Positions 1 to 6,969 are shown, numbered from the stretch's first letter. The stretch: DNA of 13,309 nt from an archaeon (GCA_002688965.1 NZEE01000004.1:18633-31941); one strand, 5' to 3'. The notes: generated by a model not told the origin, from the sequence alone. Made by a program: numbers and translations.

Positions 1-257
1 TATCCACCTAAATCCAAAATAACATTATTTGATTGTATTACAAGACAATCTGCTGTTGTATTAATTAATGATTGGTTCAATGTATAAGTTCCTGGTTCTA
101 CAATATTTCCACATTCAAAAATAGTTGTACCATTACTAGCATTATATATTGCATAGCCTGTTGGCCCTTCACTTGGTGCTAAGAATCCAATTCCTAAAGA
201 TATTATTATAGCAAATACTAACACTACTAAATATCTAGCACTATCTTGGCTAATCAT
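1..257 (-). CDS. N-terminus of a secreted beta-helix surface protein (partial)
   Basis: The frame runs from the ATG at 257 off the left end, giving 85 codons. Residues about 9-27 (YLVVLVFAIIISLGIGFLA) form a hydrophobic export signal or membrane anchor after a short MISQDSAR start. The mature part begins with Asn-rich, N-glycosylation-like sites (NASNGT) and then the pattern ECGNIVEPGTYTL ... DCLVIQSNNVILDLGG. That pattern of a Cys near a GTYTL strand followed by C-x-I-x-x-x-N-V-x-L-D is typical of right-handed beta-helix (NosD/pectate-lyase-like) cell-surface proteins that are abundant in DPANN archaea. The family assignment is from pattern recognition; the repeats themselves lie outside the window. 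Its role is probably cell-surface binding or glycan contact, but this is inference. Confidence 0.75.
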   Translation of the reverse strand, partial: MISQDSARYLVVLVFAIIISLGIGFLAPSEGPTGYAIYNASNGTTIFECGNIVEPGTYTLNQSLINTTADCLVIQSNNVILDLGG

Positions 258-290
258 CCAAATTCACTAAATACTATATGCAAAAAGGGG

Positions 291-301
291 TATTTATTTA
301 A
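291..301 (-). promoter_or_regulatory. Archaeal TATA-like box before the beta-helix protein
   Basis: On the minus strand this reads TTAAATAAATA followed by CCCC. It lies about 35 nt before the ATG at 257, so transcription would start roughly 10-15 nt upstream of the start codon. Only sequence and spacing support it. Confidence 0.4.
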
Positions 302-306
302 GAAAA

Positions 307-840
307 TTAATCGTGTTTATGCTTTTTCAGAGCCATTTCAACAAGAACATCCTTTTTCATGAAGTTCTCAGGAAAAGCTAAAAGTAATTCTTCTTTTTTC
401 CTATTATGAAGTAAACTATGATCTTCAAATTTCATATGTAAGTCATGTTTTTTAGGTTCCATCAGTAATTCAGGGAATTTCATAGATATTGTTTCTTTAG
501 GTTTCATTGGTTCTGGTACAGATAAATGTAAAGGAGCTCTTGTATAACCATCTAAACTATTTTCATTAAATGACATATGTAGTTCATGCGTGTCTTTCAA
601 ATCAATATTATTAAATTTCAAAAGCATTTCTTCTCTTTTAGCAATATCAGGTTCAGGTATTGATAAATGGAAATTTTTATTACCATGTATTTTTTCTTTT
701 ATTATATCTCCGCAATCACTGCAAAACCTTCCTAATAATCCAACAGCACTGCATGATTCACAATACTTTATACCACAATGTACACAATCTTGTAACTCAT
801 TCTGATCACTCACTGAACCACAAGACGTACATGAGAACAT
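307..840 (-). CDS. Zinc-finger protein with seven short amphipathic repeats
   Basis: 177 residues. The N-terminus has four Cys pairs (C4/C7, C19/C22, C27/C30, C40/C43), enough for two zinc sites of a treble-clef or zinc-ribbon type. The rest (about 57-160) is built from seven short strands spaced 14-18 residues apart: FHLSIPEP, MLLKFNN, LHMSFNEN, LHLSVPEP, ISMKFPEL, LHMKFEDH, LLLAFPEN. The shared pattern is hydrophobic-x-hydrophobic-(K/S)-(F/I/V)-(P/N)-E. I do not recognise the family. The start lies only 4 nt after the stop of the Cas4-like gene, so the two are probably cotranscribed. It may be a scaffold or protein-binding repeat protein; no function can be assigned. Confidence 0.8.
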   Translation of the reverse strand: MFSCTSCGSVSDQNELQDCVHCGIKYCESCSAVGLLGRFCSDCGDIIKEKIHGNKNFHLSIPEPDIAKREEMLLKFNNIDLKDTHELHMSFNENSLDGYTRAPLHLSVPEPMKPKETISMKFPELLMEPKKHDLHMKFEDHSLLHNRKKEELLLAFPENFMKKDVLVEMALKKHKHD

Positions 841-844
841 AATA

Positions 845-1519
845 CTAATTATCAGAACTTGTATTTATTGTTTCTTTTTCATTATTTGCTATTTTATCAC
901 AGTGTTCTTTATACCCACAATATGAGCACATGTCATATTCCCATAAAGATTTATCAGGTATAGAAGGAACCTTTCCTTGAACAATCATTTCCTTTAACTC
1001 AGTAAATTGTTTAATCAAATTTTGAATAATATCCTCATTTTTTGTAATAATAAATTCTTTCAGTTCCTGATTAGCCTTATTTTCCATCAAAAGAATGCCT
1101 TTAGGAATATTGAAATAATGCATATACAACTGTATTTGTTTCATATGTTCTGGTTTAGGCATTGGTCCTAATTTTTGAAAACCAAATGGAGAAATGCTTT
1201 TCATCTCCAATACATAATTTTCACCATCTATACACAATATACCATCAGCTCTACCTCTAAATAATTCAGTTTCCGGTATCTTAACTTCTGAAGCTGTAAC
1301 AATACCTAAAGAATATAATACACTCATTAATCTCATATGTACTTGATCACCTTGCTGAAATACTCTATACATACGAGGTTCCATTGCTTCACATTCTACA
1401 CCAGTAACTTTGAAGAATATTTTTCGAGGACAATCCCCAAGTTCTGATGCATAGAAATGTTTTCTTGGTTTACTATCTTCAACCCTTTCATAAAATTTAT
1501 TAATCTTTTCAGTAAGCAT
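845..1519 (-). CDS. Cas4-like PD-(D/E)XK nuclease with four-Cys Fe-S site
   Basis: 224 residues from the ATG at 1519; a GTG one codon upstream is less likely. The nuclease core is visible as GRADGILC followed by YVLEMKS (D...E-x-K catalytic triad) and a downstream QIQLYMHY helix that matches the Q-x-x-x-Y motif of RecB-family nucleases. One Cys in the N-terminal GDCPRKIFF and three in the C-terminal DMCSYCGYKEHC match the four-Cys iron-sulfur cluster of Cas4 and related 5'-3' exonucleases. There is no cas1, cas2 or CRISPR array here, so it is a solitary Cas4-like protein, more likely used in DNA repair or replication than spacer acquisition. It appears to lead a two-gene operon with the downstream zinc-finger gene. 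Confidence 0.85.
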   Translation of the reverse strand: MLTEKINKFYERVEDSKPRKHFYASELGDCPRKIFFKVTGVECEAMEPRMYRVFQQGDQVHMRLMSVLYSLGIVTASEVKIPETELFRGRADGILCIDGENYVLEMKSISPFGFQKLGPMPKPEHMKQIQLYMHYFNIPKGILLMENKANQELKEFIITKNEDIIQNLIKQFTELKEMIVQGKVPSIPDKSLWEYDMCSYCGYKEHCDKIANNEKETINTSSDN

Positions 1520-1536
1520 CACTAGATATAGATTTT

Positions 1537-1547
1537 CAAATATTTAT
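1537..1547 (-). promoter_or_regulatory. TATA-like box of the Cas4-like gene
   Basis: The minus strand reads ATAAATATTTG, centred about 23 nt before the ATG at 1519. With the usual archaeal TATA-to-start distance the mRNA would be nearly leaderless. Confidence 0.45.
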
Positions 1548-1581
1548 GTATGTTTCCTACTAATTATCACTAAAATTAATG

Positions 1582-1592
1582 ACTTTAAATAC
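1582..1592 (+). promoter_or_regulatory. TATA-like box of the 64-residue protein gene
   Basis: ACTTTAAATAC lies about 26 nt before the ATG at 1613, the canonical distance for a leaderless archaeal transcript. Confidence 0.5.
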
Positions 1593-1594
1593 CT

Positions 1595-1610
1595 TCCCAC
1601 TTAAGTGGGA
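1595..1610 (+). promoter_or_regulatory. Perfect 16-bp palindrome, putative operator
   Basis: TCCCACTTAAGTGGGA is a perfect inverted repeat. It lies between the TATA-like box and the start codon (2 nt before the ATG at 1613), exactly where a bound dimer would block archaeal RNA polymerase. Which regulator binds is unknown; autoregulation by the downstream small protein is possible. Confidence 0.5.
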
Positions 1611-1612
1611 CT

Positions 1613-1807
1613 ATGAGACCTAAAACAGAAGAAGATACTCCAGATGCTAAAAAACTAGCTTATACTGATTTTAGACAAGCTGGTGGAATGTCAACGAGCG
1701 CAATGCAAGAAGCATTAGCAATAGGTACTGCTGCACATTTAGCACGAACACCATATGCTGCTGCTGGTATTGACGCACGTAGAGATATAGCTCGAGCACA
1801 AGTTTAA
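1613..1807 (+). CDS. Small Ala-rich protein of unknown function
   Basis: 64 residues, with an acidic/basic N-terminus (MRPKTEEDTPDAKK) and an alanine-rich, probably helical C-terminal half (SAMQEALAIGTAAHLARTPY). It is much richer in Ala than its AT-rich neighbours' products. No membrane segment or Cys is present. It is judged real because it has a well-placed TATA-like box and a perfect palindrome just before the ATG, and because it fills the gap before archease. I do not recognise the family. A small regulator or DNA-associated protein is possible but unproven. Confidence 0.6.
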   Translation: MRPKTEEDTPDAKKLAYTDFRQAGGMSTSAMQEALAIGTAAHLARTPYAAAGIDARRDIARAQV

Positions 1808-1821
1808 TTCTTGGAAAATCT

Positions 1822-1834
1822 TTTATATTAAATA
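1822..1834 (+). promoter_or_regulatory. TATA-like box of archease
   Basis: TTTATATTAAATA is centred about 24 nt before the ATG at 1852, consistent with a leaderless archaeal transcript. Confidence 0.5.
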
Positions 1835-1851
1835 CGCGACATATATAGTTT

Positions 1852-2289
1852 ATGGCATTTGAATACAAAGAACATCAAGCTGATATAGGTATAGTAGGTA
1901 TTGGTTCTACTTTAGAAGAGTCATTTGAAGAAGCTGCAAAAGCAATGTTTGAAATTATGACTGACATTAGTCGTGTAAAAGATAAAGAAAAAGTCAAACT
2001 AGAGGTTAATGCAGATAGTTTAGATAAATTATTGATAGAATTTCTAAATGAACTCTTATTTTTGAAAGATAGTAAAGCAATGTTATTTTCTTTATTTGCT
2101 GCAAACATTCATAAACATAAAGATGAAAACGGAGTTATACAATACAATCTAAAAGCACGTATATTTGGAGAAACTACTGATACACAAAGACATTTCCTAA
2201 AAACTGAAGTAAAAGCTGCAACTTATTCTGGATTAAAAGTATATGAATTAGCTGGTAAATTCTATTCAGAATGCGTAGTTGATGTTTGA
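1852..2289 (+). CDS. Archease, activator of the RNA ligase RtcB
   Basis: 145 residues, the normal archease length. The N-terminal EHQADIGI matches the conserved H-x-A-D motif whose Asp binds metal, followed by the STLEESFEEAAKAMFEIM helix. The C-terminus ends in LKVYELAGKFYSECVVDV with the conserved final Asp region. Archease speeds guanylylation of RtcB and allows multiple turnovers during tRNA-exon ligation. RtcB itself is encoded about 1.9 kb downstream on the same strand, with other genes in between. The 3' end overlaps the convergent gene at 2262-2645 by 28 bp. Confidence 0.95.
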   Translation: MAFEYKEHQADIGIVGIGSTLEESFEEAAKAMFEIMTDISRVKDKEKVKLEVNADSLDKLLIEFLNELLFLKDSKAMLFSLFAANIHKHKDENGVIQYNLKARIFGETTDTQRHFLKTEVKAATYSGLKVYELAGKFYSECVVDV

Positions 2290-2645
2290 TCAACTTTTTT
2301 CCAATATTTTATTCGATTAAATCTATTATATAATTTAATAGTATCTTTAATTGCAATATTAGCTGCAGAAGAATAATCAGTAATTGGAATAAACTCTAAA
2401 ACTACGTAAGAAGGACCAGCATTAGGACAAGCAATATGGAATGTACCTCTTGCTAAATCTGGATCTCTGCGATAATTTGTAAACTCGTTAATATCTCCAC
2501 TAAATTTATTAAATGAAAAATTAGCTGCTTGACAAGGAATTCCATGATAATCACCTGCATTTCCACCCATACTTTCATGTAACAAATGGTCACCCATTTT
2601 ATCTAACATTTTTCTTACATTTTCATTAGCAACAGTTCTATTCAT
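2262..2645 (-). CDS. Conserved-looking protein of unknown function
   Basis: 127 residues from the ATG at 2645; a GTG three codons upstream is possible. The sequence is soluble and compact. It starts with a helical segment (TVANENVRKMLDKMGDHLL), followed by GGNAGDYHGIPCQAANF, an Arg/Asp-rich loop (YRRDPDLARG) and a beta segment FHIACPNAGPSYVVLEFIPI. Two Cys are in similar hydrophobic contexts. I do not recognise a family and no catalytic signature is clear. It runs convergently into archease, overlapping its last 28 bp. A TATA-like A/T stretch lies at about 2656-2672. Confidence 0.7.
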   Translation of the reverse strand: MNRTVANENVRKMLDKMGDHLLHESMGGNAGDYHGIPCQAANFSFNKFSGDINEFTNYRRDPDLARGTFHIACPNAGPSYVVLEFIPITDYSSAANIAIKDTIKLYNRFNRIKYWKKVDQTSTTHSE

Positions 2646-2678
2646 AAGAATCACTAAATATTTTATTTTTTAAGGGTT

Positions 2679-3680
2679 TTAGAATTGCATATCAGTTGTT
2701 AGCTCTGCTAAACTTAGTATGTAAATACCTATTTTCTTAAAATGATGGAGCCATTCTATCTCATCTTCTGATAATTTACCATGTAAATCAGCAGCTAATT
2801 TTGTACCAGCTTTATCGTTTCTATATAATTTAATAAGAAGTTCTTTGTCAAAATCAAAGAATAATTTATGAAATAAATTTAATTGCTCTTTTTGTACTTC
2901 ATACAATTTTCTAATACCAGAACTTGATTTTTTCTTATTTTCAAGAATATGCACAGCTAATTTCTTGAATTCATCACCTAAAAGCTCTAATGTGAAAACT
3001 AAAGAATAAACTATACTTGTTTTTTTACAATCTTCATACCCTTTTTTATTCAATACTCTAAAACAATAATCTTCAAATCTATCAAGATTTGTATCAATTA
3101 AATGAATTGCTTTCAATCCTTCCTTTTGTCCATCTAATCCTTCTCCAATATCAGTAGCTTCTGTATTAAGCAACATGAATATTCTCTTTATAGCATTATG
3201 AAACTCTTTATCTGTAATTTCACTAAGATCCTTTATAATACAATACTTGTTTTTTTGCTCAATTAACTCCATTCCAACAAGTCTATTTACACAGCTACTA
3301 ACTGCTTCCATTGAACTTAGAGGATACTTATCAATAGATGTTTTTGTGCTATCTTTTAGACAATCTAGAGTATTATATGAAAATGCAGAATAGATTTTCT
3401 TCTCCCCTGCTTCTATACCAGAAACACGTATTTCATCATAACCTAATCTATAAGCTGAAGATACATACCGCCATATCAATGCTGGTGGTAATCCTGTAAT
3501 ATCTACATTAATAGAAGATATTTCTCCTGTGCCATTACCATTCTTTTCAACCATTAAGCCTCTTCCTTGCTCATTAACTTCTACTTCTTCACCAGGCACA
3601 ATAGTGTTCTTTTCAACCCATTTACTAGGTAATGTTATAGTCAATGTGTTATGTCCTTGCTTAATAACCTTTCTTTTCAT
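2679..3680 (-). CDS. PhoU-family regulator with N-terminal AbrB/SpoVT domain
   Basis: 333 residues from the ATG at 3680, preceded by GGTGGAAAT. A longer frame exists upstream but adds an AT-rich hydrophobic stretch with no support. Residues 1-47 (MKRKVIKQGHNTLTITLPSK, then EVEVNEQGRGLMVEKNG) are a swapped-hairpin AbrB-type DNA-binding domain. The remainder is helical with the spacing of PhoU domains, including LNTEATDIGEGL and LNRFEDYCFR-like helices (seen here as NLDRFEDYCFRVLNKKG). This AbrB+PhoU architecture is common in archaea and is usually annotated as a phosphate-uptake regulator. No pst genes are present, so the target is unknown. Confidence 0.85.
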   Translation of the reverse strand: MKRKVIKQGHNTLTITLPSKWVEKNTIVPGEEVEVNEQGRGLMVEKNGNGTGEISSINVDITGLPPALIWRYVSSAYRLGYDEIRVSGIEAGEKKIYSAFSYNTLDCLKDSTKTSIDKYPLSSMEAVSSCVNRLVGMELIEQKNKYCIIKDLSEITDKEFHNAIKRIFMLLNTEATDIGEGLDGQKEGLKAIHLIDTNLDRFEDYCFRVLNKKGYEDCKKTSIVYSLVFTLELLGDEFKKLAVHILENKKKSSSGIRKLYEVQKEQLNLFHKLFFDFDKELLIKLYRNDKAGTKLAADLHGKLSEDEIEWLHHFKKIGIYILSLAELTTDMQF

Positions 3681-3830
3681 ATTTCCACCTTTATGTATAT
3701 ATTTTAGAAATATATATATTAAAAGGCTTAGTATATTCAATACATACAAAATATATACCATATTGAATATAGTGATTATGTATATTACTTATTGACAACA
3801 ATTAAACATAACTCAATACAATTCTATGAA
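3681..3830. promoter_or_regulatory. Divergent AT-rich promoter region
   Basis: This gap separates the minus-strand PhoU-like gene from the plus-strand gene at 3831. It is very AT-rich with several TATA-like stretches (for example TATATATT near 3712 and TATATACC near 3752). I cannot assign them to individual start sites with confidence. Confidence 0.4.
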
Positions 3831-4124
3831 ATGACAACAGCTGTTACACGTGATGCAGATGTCGAGTATATACTAATGCATGCTACAACTAAAGATCTTG
3901 TAAGAGACGAAACAGGAAAAATACTTTATGTTACATTTGAACGAATTGTTTCTGTCCCAGACACTGACCGATTTGATTGTTATAATGCAGTTGCCTTATC
4001 TGAACTTGAATGCGAACGTTGTAAAGATGCCACAGTTAATATCATGCCTGGACAGAAATTTCATTTACATGGTTCAAAAAAATTTCATAAATTAAAATGT
4101 CACACAGATTCTACAGAACAATAA
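3831..4124 (+). CDS. Small putative zinc-binding protein
   Basis: 97 residues from the ATG at 3831; a TTG 13 codons upstream (3792) is in frame but less likely. The N-terminal half is a beta-rich segment (DVEYILMHATTKDLVRDE, then ILYVTFERIVSV). The C-terminal half has a C61-x-x-C64 pair followed by HLHGSKKFHKLKCH, giving His80, His86, Cys90 and His91 as possible further zinc ligands. That layout suggests a degenerate zinc ribbon, but I do not recognise the family. It ends 35 nt before rtcB on the same strand, so cotranscription is possible. Confidence 0.7.
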   Translation: MTTAVTRDADVEYILMHATTKDLVRDETGKILYVTFERIVSVPDTDRFDCYNAVALSELECERCKDATVNIMPGQKFHLHGSKKFHKLKCHTDSTEQ

Positions 4125-4159
4125 GAAACCAATTTAAACTAATCAAATAACCTATTCCT

Positions 4160-5626
4160 ATGAAAGCAGCAAATGTTGATTTAGACAAACTTCAATTAAA
4201 TAAAACAGAAGAATTTGTATATGAAATTCCTAAACAAGGCGATATGCTAGTTCCTGGAAGAATCTATGGAAATGAGAATATTATCAACCACCTCAAAGAC
4301 GATGTAAAAGAAGGTAAAGATTGGAATGCTATGTCACAAATAGTAAATGTAGCTGCTTTACCTGGAATACAAAAAGCTTCATTAGCAATGGCAGATGTAC
4401 ACCCAGGTTATGGATTTCCTATTGGTGGAGTAGGAGCTTTCAATTTGAAAGAAGGTGTAATTAGTGTAGCTGGAGTAGGCTTTGATGTCTCATGTGGCGT
4501 TCATACAATGGCTACTACTTTAACAAAAGAAGATGTTCTAAAAAAGCACAAAGAATTAGCAGATGCATTGTTCAAAGAAATACCCGCTGGATTAGGTATT
4601 GGTGGTAAAATCACATTAACACCAGCAGAAGTAGATGAACTAATGACAAAAGGAGCTAAGTTTGCAATTGCAAGAGGTTTTGGTAATACACAAGATTTAG
4701 AATATATTGAAAATAATGGAACCGCTGAAGGAGCAGATCCTAATGCTGTCTCAGACAAAGCAAAACAACGTGAAGGAAAACAATTAGGTACTCTAGGATC
4801 AGGTAATCATTATTTAGAAGTTCAATATGTTGATAAAATCTATAATGAAAAAGCTGCTCAAGCTTATGGTTTGAAGATGAATCAAGTTGTTGTTTCAATT
4901 CATTGTGGTTCTCGTGCCGGAGGTCATCAAATTGGTACTGATTACTTAGATATCTTAGAAAAAGCAAGTAAAAAATATGATATTCCTATTCGTGATAAAG
5001 AACTAGTTTGTGCTCCTATAGAATCTGAAGAAGGTAAGCAATACTATGCTGCAGTATCTGCAGGTGCAAATATTGCATTAGCAAATAGACAAGTTATAGG
5101 ACATCTTACAAGAGAAACAGTATCAAAAGTTATGGATATTAGTGACAAAGATATTACAACTTTCTATGACATTAGCCATAACACTGCAAGATTAGAAGAA
5201 CATGATGGTGAAAAATTATTAGTTCATAGAAAAGGAGCAACTCGCGCATTTGGTCCAGGTAGAGAAGAAATTCCTGTTAAGTATCGGAATATAGGACAAC
5301 CAGTACTAGTAGGAGGAACAATGGGAACTTGTTCATTTATTTTACACGGAACTCAGAAAGGTATGGATGAAACATTTGGTTCTGCAATGCATGGTGCCGG
5401 CCGTCGTATGAGCAGAGTTCAGGCAAAACAACAATTTCGCGGTGACAAGCTTATAGGACAATTAGGACAACAAGGAATTATAATCAAAGCTCATAGTAAT
5501 GCTGGTGTAGCAGAAGAAGCCCCAGGAGCTTACAAAGATGTTAATGAAGTCATAGATGTCATGGTTAATGCTGGTATAGTTGGAAATGTAGTTAGACTAA
5601 AGCCACTAATTTCTGTAAAAGGATAA
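4160..5626 (+). CDS. rtcB: RtcB, 3'-phosphate/5'-OH RNA ligase
   Basis: 488 residues, full archaeal length with no intein. RtcB joins RNA ends made by the tRNA-splicing endonuclease, using GTP and Mn2+, through a guanylated histidine. Visible active-site elements are GVGFDVSCGVH (metal ligands D109 and C112), GSGNHYLEVQ (N216, H217), SIHCGSRAGGHQIG (H248), TFYDISHNTAR (H340), HRKGATRAFGPG, and GSAMHGAGRRMSR with H411 as the expected guanylylated residue. The C-terminus KPLISVKG retains the terminal Lys that contacts guanine. Archease lies upstream on the same strand, giving both parts of the ligation machinery. No strong SD precedes the ATG. Confidence 0.98.
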   Translation: MKAANVDLDKLQLNKTEEFVYEIPKQGDMLVPGRIYGNENIINHLKDDVKEGKDWNAMSQIVNVAALPGIQKASLAMADVHPGYGFPIGGVGAFNLKEGVISVAGVGFDVSCGVHTMATTLTKEDVLKKHKELADALFKEIPAGLGIGGKITLTPAEVDELMTKGAKFAIARGFGNTQDLEYIENNGTAEGADPNAVSDKAKQREGKQLGTLGSGNHYLEVQYVDKIYNEKAAQAYGLKMNQVVVSIHCGSRAGGHQIGTDYLDILEKASKKYDIPIRDKELVCAPIESEEGKQYYAAVSAGANIALANRQVIGHLTRETVSKVMDISDKDITTFYDISHNTARLEEHDGEKLLVHRKGATRAFGPGREEIPVKYRNIGQPVLVGGTMGTCSFILHGTQKGMDETFGSAMHGAGRRMSRVQAKQQFRGDKLIGQLGQQGIIIKAHSNAGVAEEAPGAYKDVNEVIDVMVNAGIVGNVVRLKPLISVKG

Positions 5627-5640
5627 TATACACCTTTAAG

Positions 5641-5686
5641 TTGACAGTAATATAAAACCGACTCATGGTGAGAGACGGCTTTTAGC
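5641..5686 (+). repeat. Left copy of an imperfect flanking repeat (possible att-like site)
   Basis: TTGACAGTAATAT ... ACC here matches TTGATAGTAATAT ... ACC at the other edge of the GC-rich island (13088-13124). After a 9-bp extra stretch, TGAGAG-x-CG-xx-TTT-x-AGC is shared too. The match is imperfect and could be chance or AT-rich promoter-like similarity. If real, it marks the left boundary of the inserted island. Confidence 0.35.
5655..5684. terminator. Bidirectional terminator-like hairpin after rtcB
   Basis: Stem segments AAAA/TTTT, CCG/CGG and CTC/GAG close an ATGGT loop, with small internal bulges. A T tract follows the stem on either strand. It would lie 29 nt after the rtcB stop and also about 45 nt beyond the last island gene, so it could end transcription from both sides. 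The plus-strand loop ATGGT equals the loop sequence of the island leader hairpins, though in the opposite orientation. Confidence 0.45.
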
Positions 5687-5693
5687 ACAGGTT

Positions 5694-5718
5694 ACCCTTT
5701 GGTTTAAGGGATCCTGCT
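5694..5718 (-). terminator. Hairpin beyond the last island gene
   Basis: AGG...CCCTT pairs with AAGGG...CCT around a six-base loop, 12 nt past the stop of the last minus-strand island gene. There is no immediate T run, so it may be a processing or stability hairpin rather than a simple intrinsic terminator. Confidence 0.35.
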
Positions 5719-5729
5719 TTGTTGTTGTG

Positions 5730-6047
5730 TTACGTAGCGCTTGTTTCCGTGTCGTCATCCGGTTTCCAATCCGGGTGATCCTCACACCACTCATGAACTA
5801 TCGCCTGAACTGGCACCGGCAACGAACCACTTGGCATACCAACCAAGCTGCCTTGCTCATGATGGAACACTACAGCGTCAATGTGTTGCTGTCCAACAGG
5901 CGTTTTACGAGGCTGCCCATCAAACAAACAACCGCTAGTTGCAAGCAGATGATTGGCCAACCGATATTTCTCCCCGTTACTAAGGGGCTGATCCAAATCC
6001 ACTGCCTGCTTAATCTCAGCAATACTTCTCATCCTCTTCTTTGCCAT
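5730..6047 (-). CDS. Island protein P1, unknown function
   Basis: 105 residues from the ATG at 6047, chosen because GGAAAGG lies 8 nt before it. The N-terminus is basic (MAKKRMRSIAEIK), the middle has His and Gln runs (GQQHIDAVVFHHEQG), and the C-terminus is acidic (DWKPDDDTETSAT). There is no membrane segment. I do not recognise the family. It is the last gene of the minus-strand array. The 49-nt gap to the upstream gene holds the TTTTCTAGTTT box and a GCCC/GGGC hairpin just before the SD. Confidence 0.65.
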   Translation of the reverse strand: MAKKRMRSIAEIKQAVDLDQPLSNGEKYRLANHLLATSGCLFDGQPRKTPVGQQHIDAVVFHHEQGSLVGMPSGSLPVPVQAIVHEWCEDHPDWKPDDDTETSAT

Positions 6048-6095
6048 GCCTGAAACCTTTCCGCCCAATTCAAGGGCTTAAACTAGAAAATAACC
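6048..6095 (-). promoter_or_regulatory. Variant island leader before P1
   Basis: Reading on the minus strand: GGTTATTTTCTAGTTT, then a hairpin GCCC-TTGAATT-GGGC, then the SD GGAAAGG and the ATG. It keeps the U-rich box found in other island leaders but moves the hairpin to between the box and the SD. Confidence 0.55.
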
Positions 6096-6734
6096 TCACT
6101 CCTTTGGATCGTCAGACGTAGTGGGATGGTTGTGCGTCTCCTGCTTGGCTATCTTCGGAGGAATAGCGAAAAACACACCCAAAGTTTTTGAGCATGCCTT
6201 TCTCACCACAGCATCAACCGCTTCCCGAAATCCACCAAACTTCGATGGAAGTTCATCTGGTTGTCCACGCCACTTTTCCTCTTCCTTGAGAACCACTTGC
6301 TCAACACTGGAATCAAGCGGATCTTGTCCAAGTCGGGTATCGCTTGCAAATACTTCATACTTCACAATACTCACGACACCTTCCGTGTAATTAACGAGGA
6401 CAACTGAACCATGAACAGAAAAACATGCATGGTCCTCAGAAGGGTTTTTTGTTTCCCATAACTGTCGGTAAGGCCGCAGTTTCTTTCCAGATCCACCTGC
6501 GACAATTGTAGCAAAACCATTACCACCGGTTTCAGAAACCTCTATCACAATACGCGGTTTCTTATCCCGAACCAGTTCTGGAACCTCGTAGGTGTTGAGA
6601 TCTCCTTGCTTATGAATCTTCGCAAAAACATCTCCGCTACGTAATGTAACCCACGAAGTATAACCCTGCTGTTCCAACCTCCTTGAAAGTATGTCAGGTT
6701 TTTCCTGACCCTTGATTTTCACAGCAACAAACAC
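6096..6734 (-). CDS. Island protein P2, unknown function, GTG start
   Basis: 212 residues. The start is the GTG at 6734, seven nt after a strong GGAGG. The N-terminus has a short beta/alpha domain (MFVAVKIKGQEKPDILSRRL). The central part is beta-rich with Gly-rich turns (SETGGNGFATIVAGGSGKK) and VHGSVVLVNYTEGVVSIVKY. A charged segment follows, then the helical FGGFREAVDAVVRKACSKTLG, and a His/Asp-rich tail. It has no signal peptide or clear membrane helix. No family recognised. The SD sits in the loop of a perfect 6-bp hairpin. Confidence 0.65.
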   Translation of the reverse strand: MFVAVKIKGQEKPDILSRRLEQQGYTSWVTLRSGDVFAKIHKQGDLNTYEVPELVRDKKPRIVIEVSETGGNGFATIVAGGSGKKLRPYRQLWETKNPSEDHACFSVHGSVVLVNYTEGVVSIVKYEVFASDTRLGQDPLDSSVEQVVLKEEEKWRGQPDELPSKFGGFREAVDAVVRKACSKTLGVFFAIPPKIAKQETHNHPTTSDDPKE

Positions 6735-6736
6735 GT

Positions 6737-6756
6737 TACCACCTCCTTTCGTGGTA
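6737..6756 (-). promoter_or_regulatory. SD displayed in a hairpin loop before P2
   Basis: TACCAC and GTGGTA form a 6-bp stem around the loop GAAAGGAG, which contains most of the SD for the GTG start. It directly follows the stop of the previous gene. The stem could present or restrict the SD. Confidence 0.5.
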
Positions 6757-6969
6757 TCAAATCATTTGCTGAGGACCATCTTTGTTGTTCGACTGGTCCT
6801 GGCCAGGAATGAAACCAACCAAATGATATCCCAAAAGTTCCATCTGGAATACAAACCAGCAGAGAGCATTGTAATCAGCTGTTCCCTGGTCCACTTTCTT
6901 GACCTCAACCACCTGAGGTGGCATGCTTGGAACCACCTTCACCTTGATGACCTTCTTATCACCATTCAT
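6757..6969 (-). CDS. Small island protein P3, unknown function
   Basis: 70 residues from the ATG at 6969, eight to nine nt after GGAGG. It starts with a basic beta strand pair (MNGDKKVIKVKVVPSMPPQV) and has a central segment NALCWFVFQMELLGYHLVGF that resembles the helix-Gly-aromatic-strand turn of DUF4177-like small proteins. That resemblance is weak. The C-terminus is hydrophilic (GQDQSNNKDGPQQMI). It is preceded by a full double-hairpin leader. Confidence 0.65.
   Translation of the reverse strand: MNGDKKVIKVKVVPSMPPQVVEVKKVDQGTADYNALCWFVFQMELLGYHLVGFIPGQDQSNNKDGPQQMI

Noticed and set aside
3681..3761. Longer N-terminus for the AbrB+PhoU protein
   Set aside because: The extension is AT-rich and hydrophobic and precedes a canonical AbrB start (MKRKVIKQG) with its own GGTGG.
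5741..5938. Plus-strand frames inside the island
   Set aside because: They are antisense to better-supported minus-strand genes, lack SDs, and have low-complexity or Pro/Ser/Arg-rich products typical of shadow frames.
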